A DNA stretch of 64,000 nt, taken from positions 62,001 through 126,000 of the forward strand of contig NZ_QOVA01000009.1 in NCBI RefSeq assembly GCF_003332275.1. Direction: 5' to 3'. The notes beneath the pieces are model-generated. The model was not told the origin of the DNA and did no database searches. It saw only the letters and a program-made list of their open reading frames with translations. This document shows positions 10,105 through 19,988 of this stretch, piece by piece (within the stretch, counting starts at the first letter, position 1; every line of letters starts with the position of its first letter). A program made the translations under genes and the position numbers. The DNA is from Edaphovirga cremea. Its GTDB lineage: Bacteria > Pseudomonadota > Gammaproteobacteria > Enterobacterales > Enterobacteriaceae.

Positions 10105-13100
10105 TCAGGCTACATTATGACGGGCCAGCGGCAGCAGATATTTCTCCGCATTGCGAATAATTTCCTCCAGATAGCGATTTTCCAGAGAACGGAAAACCCG
10201 CTGAACGTAAGGATCCTCACCTTCACCCGGGATCCGCTGATCCCCTTGCCACACTTGCAATAGCTTTCCACGCGCTTTGGCCTGCACGTCTGCATCATGA
10301 TCGACATGACCGCTTTTCGGATCAAAACAGTGACTCAACCAGGCCCAACCACTTTTATTCAACAGTAACAGCGGCTTGCACAAACCTTGCTGGTAGCCTT
10401 CCAGCAAATCCTGCAAGTGACGCAGTGCATCTTTTTTCTTCATGGCGGCAAAACGCCAGGCCGTATTTTTCCGTCCGTACATCCGGCTCTCACCGGTACC
10501 GCCATTGGCGCAATAGGCCAAATGTTCAATCCACAGCAGTAATCCATCGACCGAGGACAAGGCGGCCGGACGCCAGCGTAATAAGCCGTCGGATTGAACT
10601 TGATGCAGCCAGCCAGTGAGCATCAAACCCGGTATAATTTCCTGATTCAGCTCAACGCTTAACTGTTCTTCATGGCGCTCTTCCCGCACTTTTTCGGCCA
10701 GTTCGACCATCTCTTCCTGCTGCTTTTCCCAGTAAATTTCACCAAAGGCACCATAAGGCAACCCTCCTGACGCTTTGACGCGTGTAAACAGGACAGCCGG
10801 ATCCTTTTCCTGAATCAGTGAATTCAACAATTGGCTGTTGAATTGATAGCGACTGAGGTTATCCAGAATGAACGGTTCTTCATCCGGTAATTCAGTTTCT
10901 TCGAGAATAAAATTAACGCCCAGACGCATCTGGAAAAAGGCACGAACTGGATGACGGTAAAAGCGCAACAAATCGTCCAGTGACACTTCTGGCCGATCCT
11001 CTTCAGGCAGGGACTGATTGAAATCAGGGTGCGCGATTCCTTGCAAATCCGCTGCCGGAAGCCATTCGCTGGCGTAACTTTGGTGCTCATTTTTCACATC
11101 AAAGTTTTCGGCAACAAACGGCATTCGCGCATGCCAACACACTACATGCTCAACAACGCGCTGGGCACTCTCATCCACATTCAGGGTTTGATCTCCGGGC
11201 AATACAAAACTCTGCCCAATATATTCCAGCAACTCAGTAACCAATACAGAGGGATAGCGTTCGCTGTTGTCCTGGATTGAACGCCCGATGTAGCTGATAT
11301 AGAGCCGCTCCTGTGCAGATAACATGGCCTCCAGAAACAGATAGCGATCGTCATCACGACGACTGCGATCCCCGCGCTGCACTTGCTGCGCCATTAAATC
11401 AAACCCCAGTGGCGGCAGCGTTCGTGGGTAGACCCCATCGTTCATACCCAGCAGGCAGACCACCTTGAACGGAATCGAGCGCATTGGCATCAGGGTACAG
11501 AAATTGATAGGACCCGCCAGGAATCGCTGACTGATTCTTTCCTGATCAAGGCGTGCGGCAAGTTCGTCACGCAGAATACTCAGCGGTACGTCATCGGGAT
11601 ATTGCGCATTGAGACCATAGTTGAGTACTTTTTGCCACTGCTGTTCGATCAACGCCAGTACCACTTCCGTTTCGCTGTCGGCTACAAAAAAGGTGTCCAG
11701 CATTTGGCGGCAAAGCGGTAACCAATCCTGTAATAATCTGGGTTCACTGAGCGTTTTACGCCACAAACTCAACTGCATTAATAATTCAGCCAGATAGCCC
11801 GCGAGTTCAGCGGCCAGACCCGTTGACTCGTCGTAGGGCAAGATCCCCTGCCAGTCACCGGCATCGCTGTCCATTGCATAACCAAGCAGCATTCTCGTCA
11901 GGCCAAAACGCCATGTATGCTGGCCCGTGGCGGGCAATTCGAGTTCACGAACGCTCTCGTCATCCAGCCCCCAACGAATGCCAGATTCGCCAACCCATTG
12001 GCGCAACAGACGCAATCCATCTTCATGAATATTGAAACGAGCGGCCAGTGCTGGCACCTCCAGCAGGGATAACACCTGTTCCGACGTAAAGCGGCTTTGT
12101 GGCAAATCCAATAGCGCGATGAATGCCTGCAACGCCGGATGCGCCTGACTGACCTTACGGTCAGAAATGGCAAACGGCAGGAAACGCTCTTTTGGCGCAT
12201 TACCAAATACCGACTGGATATACGGGGTGTAACTGTCGATATCCGCGACCATCACGATAATGTCTCGCGGCGTGAGCGACGGATCGTCCACCAGCATCTG
12301 CAACAGTTTATCGTGCAGCACTTCTACTTCCCGTTGCGGACTGTGGCAGGCGTGAACGCTAATGGAGCGATCTTCAGGATCAAGCTCAATTTTGGTGTCG
12401 CTAGATGCCAGCGTCTCCGGCGTCATTCCGACAACGGCATGATCTTCAAGATCCAGCATATCCTGTTGGATATTATGCAGTAGGCATCCGCGCTCTACGT
12501 CAGAAAAAGCGTGGACTTCCTGGATATCATCGACCTGGGAAAGCAAAAAAATATGATCGCGCCCCAATTTCCCCCAAGACGCCAATAACGGATTATTCAC
12601 CTCTTGCTCACCCAATGCGTTAAACAATTGCGCCGCTTGTTGGGGATCGCGAAACAGTTCCTGTTCCATTTTCTCAAGATAGTGACGACGTTTACGGCTC
12701 TGTAATTTCGCCAGAAACGCATAGTTCTGAATATCCCCCCAGTAATACTTGCAGGGATTGGTAAACATCAGATGGATATCGATATGCCTGCCCAGCGCCT
12801 GCAATGCGTGTAAATAGACGGGAGGAAGAGCGGATATTCCGCAGATGAATACCCGTGGAGGCAAGCCCGGCGGACAGGTGTCACTTGCATTGAGCTGGGT
12901 AATAAACCGCTGGTACAAATTGGCACGATGCCATTCAGGTTGATTCAGTTCACGCGTGTATTCGCAAAGTTTTGCCCACAACGGCGCCTGCCACGCCTCC
13001 GCCTCGCCTAAACCATCAACGCGTTCTCCCTGCTCCCAACGCTCAAGCCATTGCGGGCGATAGACCAGATATTGGTCATAGAGATCGGCGACCCTGGCGG

Positions 13101-13482
13101 CGAGCTGATGTATTTTGCGTTTATCCGCATCATCAGTGAGATAGTGCCGCATGGGCGCAAACGCTGGCTCGGCAAGCAGCCTCGGCAACAGCCACATCAG
13201 TTTCCAGGTCATGGCGTCTTTGCTGAACGCACTTTCCTTCGGGATACCGGGCAAAACCCGGGTAAACATGTCCCATATAAATGAGGCAGGCAGCGGGAAT
13301 TCGATATTTGCAGCGATGCCAAATTCTTCAGCCAATTGCATTTGCAACCACTGCGCCATACCTGGGCTTTGTACCAGAACCACTTCTTGCTGGAACGGAT
13401 CGCTCAGGGGGTTTCCTGCGATCAGTGCCGATGTCAGCGATTTCAGAAGATCCAACTGATTAGAATGATAAACCGTGAACAT
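10105..13482 (-). CDS. recC: Exonuclease V subunit RecC (Chi recognition)
   Basis: RecC is the structural subunit that holds the DNA fork and reads the Chi sequence; it is a helicase/nuclease relative that has lost catalysis. The product has about 1125 residues (E. coli 1122), beginning MFTVYHSNQLDLL and carrying conserved stretches such as LVQSPGMAQWLQ, LPASFIWDMF, ELPATGQHTWRFGLTRMLL and MRSIPFKVVCLLGMNDG. Two ATGs are adjacent (13485 and 13482). The second gives the better spacing to AGAGG and matches the E. coli N-terminus. The gene lies upstream of ptrA with a 199-bp gap, so ptrA-recB-recD may have a promoter there. Confidence 0.96.
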   Translation of the reverse strand: MFTVYHSNQLDLLKSLTSALIAGNPLSDPFQQEVVLVQSPGMAQWLQMQLAEEFGIAANIEFPLPASFIWDMFTRVLPGIPKESAFSKDAMTWKLMWLLPRLLAEPAFAPMRHYLTDDADKRKIHQLAARVADLYDQYLVYRPQWLERWEQGERVDGLGEAEAWQAPLWAKLCEYTRELNQPEWHRANLYQRFITQLNASDTCPPGLPPRVFICGISALPPVYLHALQALGRHIDIHLMFTNPCKYYWGDIQNYAFLAKLQSRKRRHYLEKMEQELFRDPQQAAQLFNALGEQEVNNPLLASWGKLGRDHIFLLSQVDDIQEVHAFSDVERGCLLHNIQQDMLDLEDHAVVGMTPETLASSDTKIELDPEDRSISVHACHSPQREVEVLHDKLLQMLVDDPSLTPRDIIVMVADIDSYTPYIQSVFGNAPKERFLPFAISDRKVSQAHPALQAFIALLDLPQSRFTSEQVLSLLEVPALAARFNIHEDGLRLLRQWVGESGIRWGLDDESVRELELPATGQHTWRFGLTRMLLGYAMDSDAGDWQGILPYDESTGLAAELAGYLAELLMQLSLWRKTLSEPRLLQDWLPLCRQMLDTFFVADSETEVVLALIEQQWQKVLNYGLNAQYPDDVPLSILRDELAARLDQERISQRFLAGPINFCTLMPMRSIPFKVVCLLGMNDGVYPRTLPPLGFDLMAQQVQRGDRSRRDDDRYLFLEAMLSAQERLYISYIGRSIQDNSERYPSVLVTELLEYIGQSFVLPGDQTLNVDESAQRVVEHVVCWHARMPFVAENFDVKNEHQSYASEWLPAADLQGIAHPDFNQSLPEEDRPEVSLDDLLRFYRHPVRAFFQMRLGVNFILEETELPDEEPFILDNLSRYQFNSQLLNSLIQEKDPAVLFTRVKASGGLPYGAFGEIYWEKQQEEMVELAEKVREERHEEQLSVELNQEIIPGLMLTGWLHQVQSDGLLRWRPAALSSVDGLLLWIEHLAYCANGGTGESRMYGRKNTAWRFAAMKKKDALRHLQDLLEGYQQGLCKPLLLLNKSGWAWLSHCFDPKSGHVDHDADVQAKARGKLLQVWQGDQRIPGEGEDPYVQRVFRSLENRYLEEIIRNAEKYLLPLARHNVA

Positions 13483-13666
13483 CATGACCTCTTAAAGTGG
13501 CGTAATACCGCGTGGTTGCTGCATGGCACGGCTCAAACACTGTAACGACCCGAGACGGCAAAGCAAGCACTGCATGATAAATGCTGGGGCATTTTCTCAT
13601 AATGGCTAAAATTTCTTACCCCGCACAGCCTTTCAACGGCTCTAACCTTTCAATACTTCTAGCCTT

Positions 13667-14017
13667 TCAACACATCCAACGCGTCAGGCTGGCCTTGTAC
13701 TGGTCAGGGGTTTCAACGAGCGCCGTCACTGCGCGGCATCCACTGTCAGCAGTACTATCACTGAGTGATAACTGCCATGCCCGGGCACCTTTCGACACGG
13801 GCAAAATCAGTTGGCTCTGATTGCTGCCCTCACTGGCATATTCATCGAGGCGTTGCTGTGCCAGTGTCCATGCTTGCCGGATTTGCCATTGCCGTTGGAA
13901 ACTGTCACTGAGCGCTTGGTGGTACTGTATCAACCCCAATAGCGATACCGAAAAGAGCAGCGCGGCGATCAATGCCTCCGGCAAGCTGAATCCCGACTGT
14001 TTTACACATTGATTCAT
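13667..14017 (-). CDS. ppdC: Prepilin-peptidase-dependent protein C (minor pseudopilin)
   Basis: Small type IV pilin-like protein of 116 residues. It has a short leader, a prepilin peptidase site G|FSLPE (cleavage after Gly9, Glu at +5), then a roughly 20-residue hydrophobic helix, and a globular part ending in a C-terminal Cys. It lies at the end of the four-gene ppdA-ppdB-ygdB-ppdC run upstream of recC, as in E. coli. By homology it is a minor (initiating) pseudopilin; the window shows no major pilin, secretin or ATPase, so the machine it serves cannot be told. Confidence 0.85.
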   Translation of the reverse strand: MNQCVKQSGFSLPEALIAALLFSVSLLGLIQYHQALSDSFQRQWQIRQAWTLAQQRLDEYASEGSNQSQLILPVSKGARAWQLSLSDSTADSGCRAVTALVETPDQYKASLTRWMC

Positions 14018-14031
14018 TCAACGACATCTCC

Positions 14032-14496
14032 TTAACGACAGAATTGTGAATCCGTTACGGGGCAGAAATCCAGCCAACTGCGTTTCACCACCGACATAAC
14101 CTGTGAGTTATTTTCTGTTGTCCTGGGTTCGAGGTGCGTATATAGCGCCAGCGCTTCGCCTTGTTTAACCGTCGCTGCCATCCCTTTCAGCAGATAAATC
14201 CCCTCACGCGGTGATTGCCTCAGGCAACTGACAAATGACTGGTTATCCGGTTTCTGGCACTGCCATTGTGCAGTGTCAGACAATTGCCATGATTGGCGAC
14301 TTCCCCAACTGAGTGCTGAAGCGGCCTGATTCCAGGCCCGTAGATAATGGCGCTCCTCTGCAACCAATTGCAAAGCGTTGGTAAGTTGTTGGTGCAGCGC
14401 ATTCAGCATCATCAACCCCAATGCCATCAGCATGACAATCGACAGCAAGGTGATACTGCCGCGCTGACGTTGAGCGACACCTCGCCCCTGTTTCAT
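14032..14496 (-). CDS. ygdB: DUF2509 pseudopilin-cluster protein YgdB
   Basis: Product of about 154 residues with an N-terminal hydrophobic helix (GSITLLSIVMLMALGLMM) preceded by a basic segment, resembling PilX-type minor pilins but without the standard G|F-T-L-x-E site. The C-terminal WLDFCPVTDSQFC matches the SDFCP...C ending of E. coli YgdB. I start at ATG 14496 because it overlaps the ppdB stop by 4 bases (ATGA); a longer frame opens at 14556 but lies inside ppdB. Translationally coupled member of the ppd operon. Confidence 0.82.
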   Translation of the reverse strand: MKQGRGVAQRQRGSITLLSIVMLMALGLMMLNALHQQLTNALQLVAEERHYLRAWNQAASALSWGSRQSWQLSDTAQWQCQKPDNQSFVSCLRQSPREGIYLLKGMAATVKQGEALALYTHLEPRTTENNSQVMSVVKRSWLDFCPVTDSQFCR

Positions 14497-15101
14497 GGAT
14501 TCAACCCAGAAATAATGCGTTCGATGCGCCGATGGATAGCTGGGCGTCGCGTCCACTGCGCTTCGATCGTCAGTGAAATCAATCCTCCGAGCTTACTGGC
14601 TGACAGAGGTAACAGGGTAAATGCTGAAACAATGACTTCCTCAGGATCCAAGAGCTTTTCCCAGCCATTACCCTGACATTGAGTCACACCGCGCTGCACT
14701 TCCAATGCCTGTTGCCGAAGACGAAAACCAAAATAGTCTGATTCAGGATGACCACTCCCTTCCCAATGGCCATTACGATTAAGATCGTAGGCTACGATCA
14801 GGCAAGAGTTGGCCGCTTCTCCCGCCACGTTGCCTATTCTCAAAGCTTCTCCCTGGCAGTCATCACCCTGACAGAAACCCGCGCGTTTGATGTCCTTTTC
14901 AATCATCAATGCTGTCTGGCGTAATAACTGATCCAGACGAAAACGTTGCCCCATATCCTGACTTTGCTGGCGCAGCAACGGGTAGGTTTTTGCTGCGCTC
15001 AGCATAACCATGCTTCCCACGCTTAACGCCAGCATCACCTCAGGCAACGTAAAGCCCCGTAACTTTGCCGATGAACTGAACGCACTCATGCGGTATTTCA
15101 T
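14493..15101 (-). CDS. ppdB: Prepilin-peptidase-dependent protein B (minor pseudopilin)
   Basis: About 202 residues with a prepilin site G|FTLPEVMLAL (Glu at +5) after a roughly 16-residue basic leader, then the N-terminal pilin helix and a globular domain with several cysteines (the FCQGDDCQGE region). Resembles E. coli PpdB and PilW-type minor pilins. ATG 15101 is chosen because it overlaps the ppdA stop by 4 bases, with GGAG 9 bases upstream. The end overlaps ygdB by 4 bases. The assembly partners are not in this window. Confidence 0.85.
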   Translation of the reverse strand: MKYRMSAFSSSAKLRGFTLPEVMLALSVGSMVMLSAAKTYPLLRQQSQDMGQRFRLDQLLRQTALMIEKDIKRAGFCQGDDCQGEALRIGNVAGEAANSCLIVAYDLNRNGHWEGSGHPESDYFGFRLRQQALEVQRGVTQCQGNGWEKLLDPEEVIVSAFTLLPLSASKLGGLISLTIEAQWTRRPAIHRRIERIISGLNP

Positions 15102-15682
15102 TGCGCGCATACTCCGATCCCCAGAACTTGTTGTTTCTCACTGCACAGCCTCAAACGTCCGCGAGCAGACAAAATTACCCGCACGCTGCCAGCATTACTG
15201 CTCAAGCGAATGTGCCCCGGCAGGGCGGCGTTGCGTAGGCCGTAAAATCCCATGCTATTGGCGGAAAAATCAGACAGGGAAACCGAAGAATACGGTAACC
15301 GGAACACTCGGCCACCGGCATTGGCGCACTCTTGTGAAACCGCATGGGTCCCGACGCATCCCCCTTTACCTTGTTTTACCCATAACACCACCGATTCATT
15401 TCGCCAGTTGGCATCCGCTTGCTGCGTGGTCAAAAAAGCCAGTAATTGCTGGGCACTCTGCTCAAGTTGCAGCGCCTGCTGATAGCTCCGCCAACTGCTC
15501 AGACCCCAGGTCGTCATCATGCCGATCAGCACCATGACAAGCAGGGTTTCGATCAGCGTCATGCCTGATTCAGCGGTTACTCCCTGTTTACAGGGCCTCT
15601 GTTTGTAGGGGCGCTGTTTGTAGGTATGCCGTCTGTAGGGATGCCGTTTACCCAGATGCTGTCTATCCAGATGTGTGTCCAT
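15098..15682 (-). CDS. ppdA: Prepilin-peptidase-dependent protein A with repeat-built leader
   Basis: The core is a GspH/FimT-like pseudopilin with the site G|MTLIETLLVM and the C-terminal SARGRLRLC motif seen in E. coli PpdA. The frame encodes 194 residues, against about 156 in E. coli. The excess is mostly a roughly 40-residue leader made of degenerate basic pentapeptides (for example QHLGK, RHPYR, RHTYK, QRPYK, QRPCK) encoded by a 15-bp tandem repeat. Leaders of type IV pilins are usually 5-25 residues. ATG 15682 lacks a good ribosome binding site, and no other ATG lies before the pilin motif except the +1 Met itself, so the true start is uncertain. Confidence 0.8.
   Translation of the reverse strand: MDTHLDRQHLGKRHPYRRHTYKQRPYKQRPCKQGVTAESGMTLIETLLVMVLIGMMTTWGLSSWRSYQQALQLEQSAQQLLAFLTTQQADANWRNESVVLWVKQGKGGCVGTHAVSQECANAGGRVFRLPYSSVSLSDFSANSMGFYGLRNAALPGHIRLSSNAGSVRVILSARGRLRLCSEKQQVLGIGVCAQ
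15577..15672 (-). repeat. Degenerate 15-bp in-frame tandem repeat
   Basis: About six copies of a five-codon unit of the pattern (CAG/CGG)-(CAT/CGC/AGG)-N3-N3-(AAA/AGA) lie head to tail in the 5' part of ppdA. Read on the minus strand they give Q/R-H/R-x-x-K/R pentapeptides. The period is a multiple of three, so copy changes keep the frame. Copies differ at several positions, which points to an old expansion. Confidence 0.7.
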
Positions 15683-15832
15683 GCGCGGATTTTACGGCGG
15701 AAAAACCTACGCTCCAGCGGAGTTGTCGGGCTTTTCGGCAGACCGCGCAAAGTGGATGTGAATATGCAGGCTGGTGGATTTACTCTGCGGCACAGCGCGC
15801 AAATAAAGCGGGGAGTTCCAGGGGGAAGGGGC

Positions 15833-15860
15833 AAAAAAACGGAGCCCTCAGGCTCCGGTT
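15833..15860 (-). terminator. Rho-independent terminator of thyA
   Basis: On the minus strand CGGAGCC-TGAG-GGCTCCG is followed by seven T residues, 27 bases after the thyA stop. This is a textbook intrinsic terminator for the lgt-thyA transcript. It implies that ppdA-ppdB-ygdB-ppdC starts from its own promoter in 15683-15830. Confidence 0.88.
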
Positions 15861-15886
15861 TCAACAGGCAGATTCTCTGTTATCGA

Positions 15887-16681
15887 TCAAATGGCGACAG
15901 GCGCTTTGATTGCGGGATGCGGATCGTAGCCTTCGATGTCAAAATCCTCGAACCGATAGTCAAACAATGATTCAGGCTTGCGTTTGATAATCAGCGTTGG
16001 CAGCGCACGTGGCTCGCGACTGAGTTGCAGATGAGTCTGCTCCATATGATTGCTGTACAGATGGGTGTCACCGCCTGTCCAGACAAAATCACCGACCTCA
16101 AGGTCACACTGCTGCGCCATCATATGTACCAGCAAGGCATAGCTGGCAATATTGAACGGCAGGCCGAGGAATATATCGCAGGAGCGTTGATACAATTGGC
16201 AGGAGAGTTTTCCGTCGGCAACGTAGAACTGGAAAAAGGCGTGGCAAGGTGCCAAAGCCATCTGATCCAACTCACCCACGTTCCAGGCGGAAACAATAAT
16301 CCGGCGTGAATCAGGATCTTTTTTCAGTTGTTCAATCACATTGCTGAGCTGATCAATCTTGCGGCCATCTGCCGCCCCCCAGGCGCGCCATTGTTTACCA
16401 TATACTGGCCCGAGATCGCCGTTTTCATCCGCCCATTCGTCCCAAATCGAGACGTTGTTTTCCCGCAGGTAGGCGATGTTGGTTTCGCCTTTCAGGAACC
16501 AGAGCAGTTCATGAATGATGGAACGCAGATGACAGCGTTTGGTGGTCACCAGCGGAAAACCCTCTTTCAGGTTGAAACGCATCTGATGACCGAAAATCGA
16601 CAGCGTGCCGGTACCGGTGCGGTCGGCTTTTGGGGTGCCTTCGTCCAGCACTTTTTTCATTAATTCCAGATACTGTTTCAT
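15887..16681 (-). CDS. thyA: Thymidylate synthase
   Basis: Cytoplasmic enzyme that methylates dUMP to dTMP with methylenetetrahydrofolate, the only de novo source of thymidylate here. It has 264 residues, exactly the E. coli length. The active-site motif [13 protein letters not shown] contains the nucleophile Cys146; [11 protein letters not shown] and the C-terminal [13 protein letters not shown] are also conserved. It begins 6 bases after the lgt stop, so lgt and thyA form one operon as in E. coli. Confidence 0.97.
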   Translation of the reverse strand: MKQYLELMKKVLDEGTPKADRTGTGTLSIFGHQMRFNLKEGFPLVTTKRCHLRSIIHELLWFLKGETNIAYLRENNVSIWDEWADENGDLGPVYGKQWRAWGAADGRKIDQLSNVIEQLKKDPDSRRIIVSAWNVGELDQMALAPCHAFFQFYVADGKLSCQLYQRSCDIFLGLPFNIASYALLVHMMAQQCDLEVGDFVWTGGDTHLYSNHMEQTHLQLSREPRALPTLIIKRKPESLFDYRFEDFDIEGYDPHPAIKAPVAI

Positions 16682-16687
16682 TTTACC

Positions 16688-17557
16688 TCACGACAGTTGT
16701 TTCTGTGGGCGGCGGTAAGCCCAGATAATCATAATCACACCAGCAATAATCATCGGCAGCGAAAGTATCTGCCCCATGCTGATCATGCCATCGAACAGGC
16801 CGAGCTGTGCATCTGGCTGGCGGAAATATTCAACGACGCTGCGGAATACACCATAGCCAATCAGGAACAATCCTGACACGCTGCCCATTGGGCGTGGTTT
16901 GCGGATAAAAAGATTGAGGATGATAAACAGCACCACACCTTCCAGCAGCATTTCATAAATCTGCGAAGGGTGACGCGGCAGCACACCGTATTGATTCAAC
17001 AGCGGTTGCCACTGCGGATCGGCGGCGGCAATAGCGATGTCGTCTGCGCGCGATCCCGGAAACAGCATGGCCCATGGCACATCCCTGGTCACACGACCCC
17101 ATAATTCGCCGTTGATAAAATTCCCCAGACGACCCGCCCCGAGACCAAACGGGATCAGCGGAGCGATAAAATCGGCAACCTGGAAGAAATTGCGTTTGGT
17201 ACGGTGGGCGAACCACAGCATCACACAAATCACACCAATCAGGCCGCCATGGAACGACATGCCGCCATCCCAGACTTTGAACAGGTAGAGTGGATTATCA
17301 AGGAACAACGGCATGTTATAAAACAGCACGTAACCGACACGCCCCCCGACAAAAACGCCGAGGAAACCGGCATAGAGCATGTTTTCAACTTCGTCTTTGG
17401 TCCAGCCACTGCCAGGCTTGTTTGCACGACGCACGGCAAGCCACATGGCAAAGATAAAACCCACCAGATACATCAAGCCGTACCAATGGAGGGAAACCGG
17501 ACCGATGGAGAAGATCACCGGATCGAACTTGGGAAACACCAGATAGCTGTTACTCAT
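16688..17557 (-). CDS. lgt: Phosphatidylglycerol-prolipoprotein diacylglyceryl transferase
   Basis: Inner-membrane enzyme that attaches diacylglycerol from phosphatidylglycerol to the lipobox cysteine of prolipoproteins, the first step of lipoprotein maturation. It has 289 residues with about seven hydrophobic segments. The Lgt signature [14 protein letters not shown] and the essential HGGLIG motif (near residue 103) are present. First gene of the lgt-thyA pair. Its product would modify lipoproteins such as YgdR in this window. Confidence 0.96.
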   Translation of the reverse strand: MSNSYLVFPKFDPVIFSIGPVSLHWYGLMYLVGFIFAMWLAVRRANKPGSGWTKDEVENMLYAGFLGVFVGGRVGYVLFYNMPLFLDNPLYLFKVWDGGMSFHGGLIGVICVMLWFAHRTKRNFFQVADFIAPLIPFGLGAGRLGNFINGELWGRVTRDVPWAMLFPGSRADDIAIAAADPQWQPLLNQYGVLPRHPSQIYEMLLEGVVLFIILNLFIRKPRPMGSVSGLFLIGYGVFRSVVEYFRQPDAQLGLFDGMISMGQILSLPMIIAGVIMIIWAYRRPQKQLS

Positions 17558-17729
17558 CTATCACCACAAATTGTTAGTATTTTTCCCCTTTCGGGGGTCG
17601 GCAGGGAGCGCATCATAACATAACCGAAAAGCACACCGGATCAGGCGCCAGGAAAAGTTCTGTAAACAGGGACAATCGAACTCCTGGCATGACGCCAATG
17701 CAAGTGCGGCTAACATACTCGCTGCGGCA

Positions 17730-19976
17730 CTATTTACCGCCGCGGATCAATCCACCCAGACCGCGACGTTCCATAAACTCGGCGGTAATCTTGCGCACAT
17801 CGGCTGCCAGTTGCGCAGTCAATACGCGCTCTACCAGCAACTGGATCTCGGCGAGATCCACGCTGCGCAGCAAGTATTTGATTCGAGCGACGCTGCGGCC
17901 ATTCATACTCAAATTACGATAACCCAATCCCACCAGTAGCAGTGCGCCCATGGGATCACCTGCCATCTCGCCACACAGGCTGATCTGCAGTCCAGCCGCC
18001 TCGCCCTGTACGAGAATCATCTTCAGTACCTGCAACATCGCGGGGTGCAGACTGTCGTACATCGCCGCCACACGGGTATTGTTACGATCCACCGCCAGAA
18101 GATACTGCGTTAAATCGTTGGTGCCCACCGAGATAAAATCTACCCGGTGCGTCAAATGCGGGATCAGGAAAATCATCGCCGGCACCTCAATCATCACCCC
18201 AAGGCGGATTTTTGGCAGTTCGTACCCTAGAACCTCCTGCACTTCCTGCCCGGCGCGATCGATCAACCGTTTCGCTTCGTCGATCTCTTCCAGATTGGTA
18301 ATCATTGGCAATAAAATGCTCAGATTACCGGTTGCCGCATTGGCCCTGAGCATCGCCCGCACCTGGATCATGAAGATCTCCGGCTGATCGAGCGTCACCC
18401 GAATCCCGCGCCAGCCGAGGCAGGGATTCTCCTCACTGATCGGCATATAGGGCAACTGCTTGTCAGCACCAATATCGAGCGTACGCAGCGTGACCGACTT
18501 ACTGGGGAATATTTGCAGCATGCCCTGATACTGCGACACCTGCTCTTCCTCAGAAGGAAAACCGTTTTGCAGCATGAAGGGGATCTCGGTGCGGTATAAA
18601 CCGACGCCGTCGACCCGGGTACCAAAGCGCTTTTCGTGATCGGCACTCAGCCCGGCGTTGAGCATGACCTGTATCCGCTCACCGCTTTTCAGCGTTGCAG
18701 GCTGTTCAACATCATCTTCTGCTCGCTGGCTCAGTTCCAGCTCTTCACTGATTAAACGTTGATATTCCGTCACCAGAACCGGTTCAGGTTCGATCAGCAA
18801 CTCACCACGGTAACCGTCAACGATCAGCAACCGCCGATTGAGCAGCGACGGCTGGATATCCGCCCCCATTACCGTCGGCACGCCCATCGCCCGCACGAGA
18901 ATGGCCGCATGTGAATTGGCTGCGCCATCGCGCACCACAACGCCAACCAGGCGATCCTGCGGCACTTCCGCCAGCAGCGTGGCCGTCAGCTCTTCCGCGA
19001 CCAGCACGAATCTTTCCGGCCACTGGATATCGTCCTGCACATTATCGTCGAGGTGGAACAGCAACCGTTGCCCAAGCGCCCGCAAATCACCCGCACGCTC
19101 ACGCATATAGGCATCTTGCAGACTGGCGAACTGTTCGGCAAAGTGCTCCACGACTTTTTTAACGGCCCACTCCGCGACCCAACCGCCGTCGATTTCGACA
19201 AACAGTTCACGCTTGAGCCGGGCATCGTTGAGCAAGTGGGAGTAGAGATCGAAAATCGCCGCGCTCTCTTTTTGCGAACTGGCCGCAAAACGTTTGCTGA
19301 AACGGCGGAATTCAGCGCCCGCCTCTTCCAGCGCGCGGGTCAGCCTTTCGCGCTCCCGCGAGGAATCGAGCGTTGACGCCATATAGACATGATCAAGCGA
19401 CGGCTGACTGCTGTCCAGCCAGCCTTCACCAATGGCGACACCCGGCGAGGCGGCCAGCGCCTTTACCCGGGTTTGGCGGAAACGACCATAAATGGCGTTG
19501 AGTTGCGATTGAGCGAGAATTCCGGCGACCTGCGTCGCCAGGGTGACCATGAAGGATTCTTCACTCTCATCGAACTGGCGGTGCTCACGCTGCTGTACTA
19601 CCAATACACCCAGCAGTTGGCGCCGGTTGATGATAGGAACGCCGAGGAAAGATCGGAACAGATCTTCTTTTACCTGCGGGATATATTTGAAACTGGGGTG
19701 GCTTTGCGCATCGGCCAGGTTGATCGGTTCGGCCAGACGGCCTACCAGCCCGACCACACCTTCATCAAATGCCAGCGTAACCGTGCGCCCACGAGGCTTT
19801 TTCAAGCCCCGTGTCGCCATCAGGTAGTAACATCGGCGGTCATTGTCAGCCAGATAGATTGAACAGACTTCCGTATCCATCGCCAGACAGGTTTCATTAA
19901 CCAGAAGATCCAGCGACTCATTCAGGCTGGCCGCTGCCGCGACCTTTTCAACGATTTCTCGCAAACGCATGAGCAT
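17730..19976 (-). CDS. ptsP: Phosphoenolpyruvate-protein phosphotransferase PtsP (EI-Ntr)
   Basis: First enzyme of the nitrogen phosphotransferase chain (PtsP to NPr to EIIA-Ntr), a regulatory PTS that links nitrogen status, potassium and envelope functions. It has 748 residues, the same as E. coli. An N-terminal GAF domain (about 1-165) is followed by an enzyme-I part with the phosphorylated His in GAANSHAAILVRAMGVPTVM (near residue 356), TLDIGADKQLPYM, and the PEP-site LCGEMAGDP. It starts 12 bases after the rppH stop, so the two are co-transcribed. It is distinct from the sugar PTS at 33.5-37.1 kb. Confidence 0.97.
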   Translation of the reverse strand: MLMRLREIVEKVAAAASLNESLDLLVNETCLAMDTEVCSIYLADNDRRCYYLMATRGLKKPRGRTVTLAFDEGVVGLVGRLAEPINLADAQSHPSFKYIPQVKEDLFRSFLGVPIINRRQLLGVLVVQQREHRQFDESEESFMVTLATQVAGILAQSQLNAIYGRFRQTRVKALAASPGVAIGEGWLDSSQPSLDHVYMASTLDSSRERERLTRALEEAGAEFRRFSKRFAASSQKESAAIFDLYSHLLNDARLKRELFVEIDGGWVAEWAVKKVVEHFAEQFASLQDAYMRERAGDLRALGQRLLFHLDDNVQDDIQWPERFVLVAEELTATLLAEVPQDRLVGVVVRDGAANSHAAILVRAMGVPTVMGADIQPSLLNRRLLIVDGYRGELLIEPEPVLVTEYQRLISEELELSQRAEDDVEQPATLKSGERIQVMLNAGLSADHEKRFGTRVDGVGLYRTEIPFMLQNGFPSEEEQVSQYQGMLQIFPSKSVTLRTLDIGADKQLPYMPISEENPCLGWRGIRVTLDQPEIFMIQVRAMLRANAATGNLSILLPMITNLEEIDEAKRLIDRAGQEVQEVLGYELPKIRLGVMIEVPAMIFLIPHLTHRVDFISVGTNDLTQYLLAVDRNNTRVAAMYDSLHPAMLQVLKMILVQGEAAGLQISLCGEMAGDPMGALLLVGLGYRNLSMNGRSVARIKYLLRSVDLAEIQLLVERVLTAQLAADVRKITAEFMERRGLGGLIRGGK

Positions 19977-19988
19977 AATCTGCGTGAC

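Noticed and set aside
15098-15682. ppdA as a frameshifted pseudogene
   Set aside because: Despite the odd leader, the frame is open, the pilin motif and C-terminus are conserved, and it is coupled to ppdB by a 4-base overlap.
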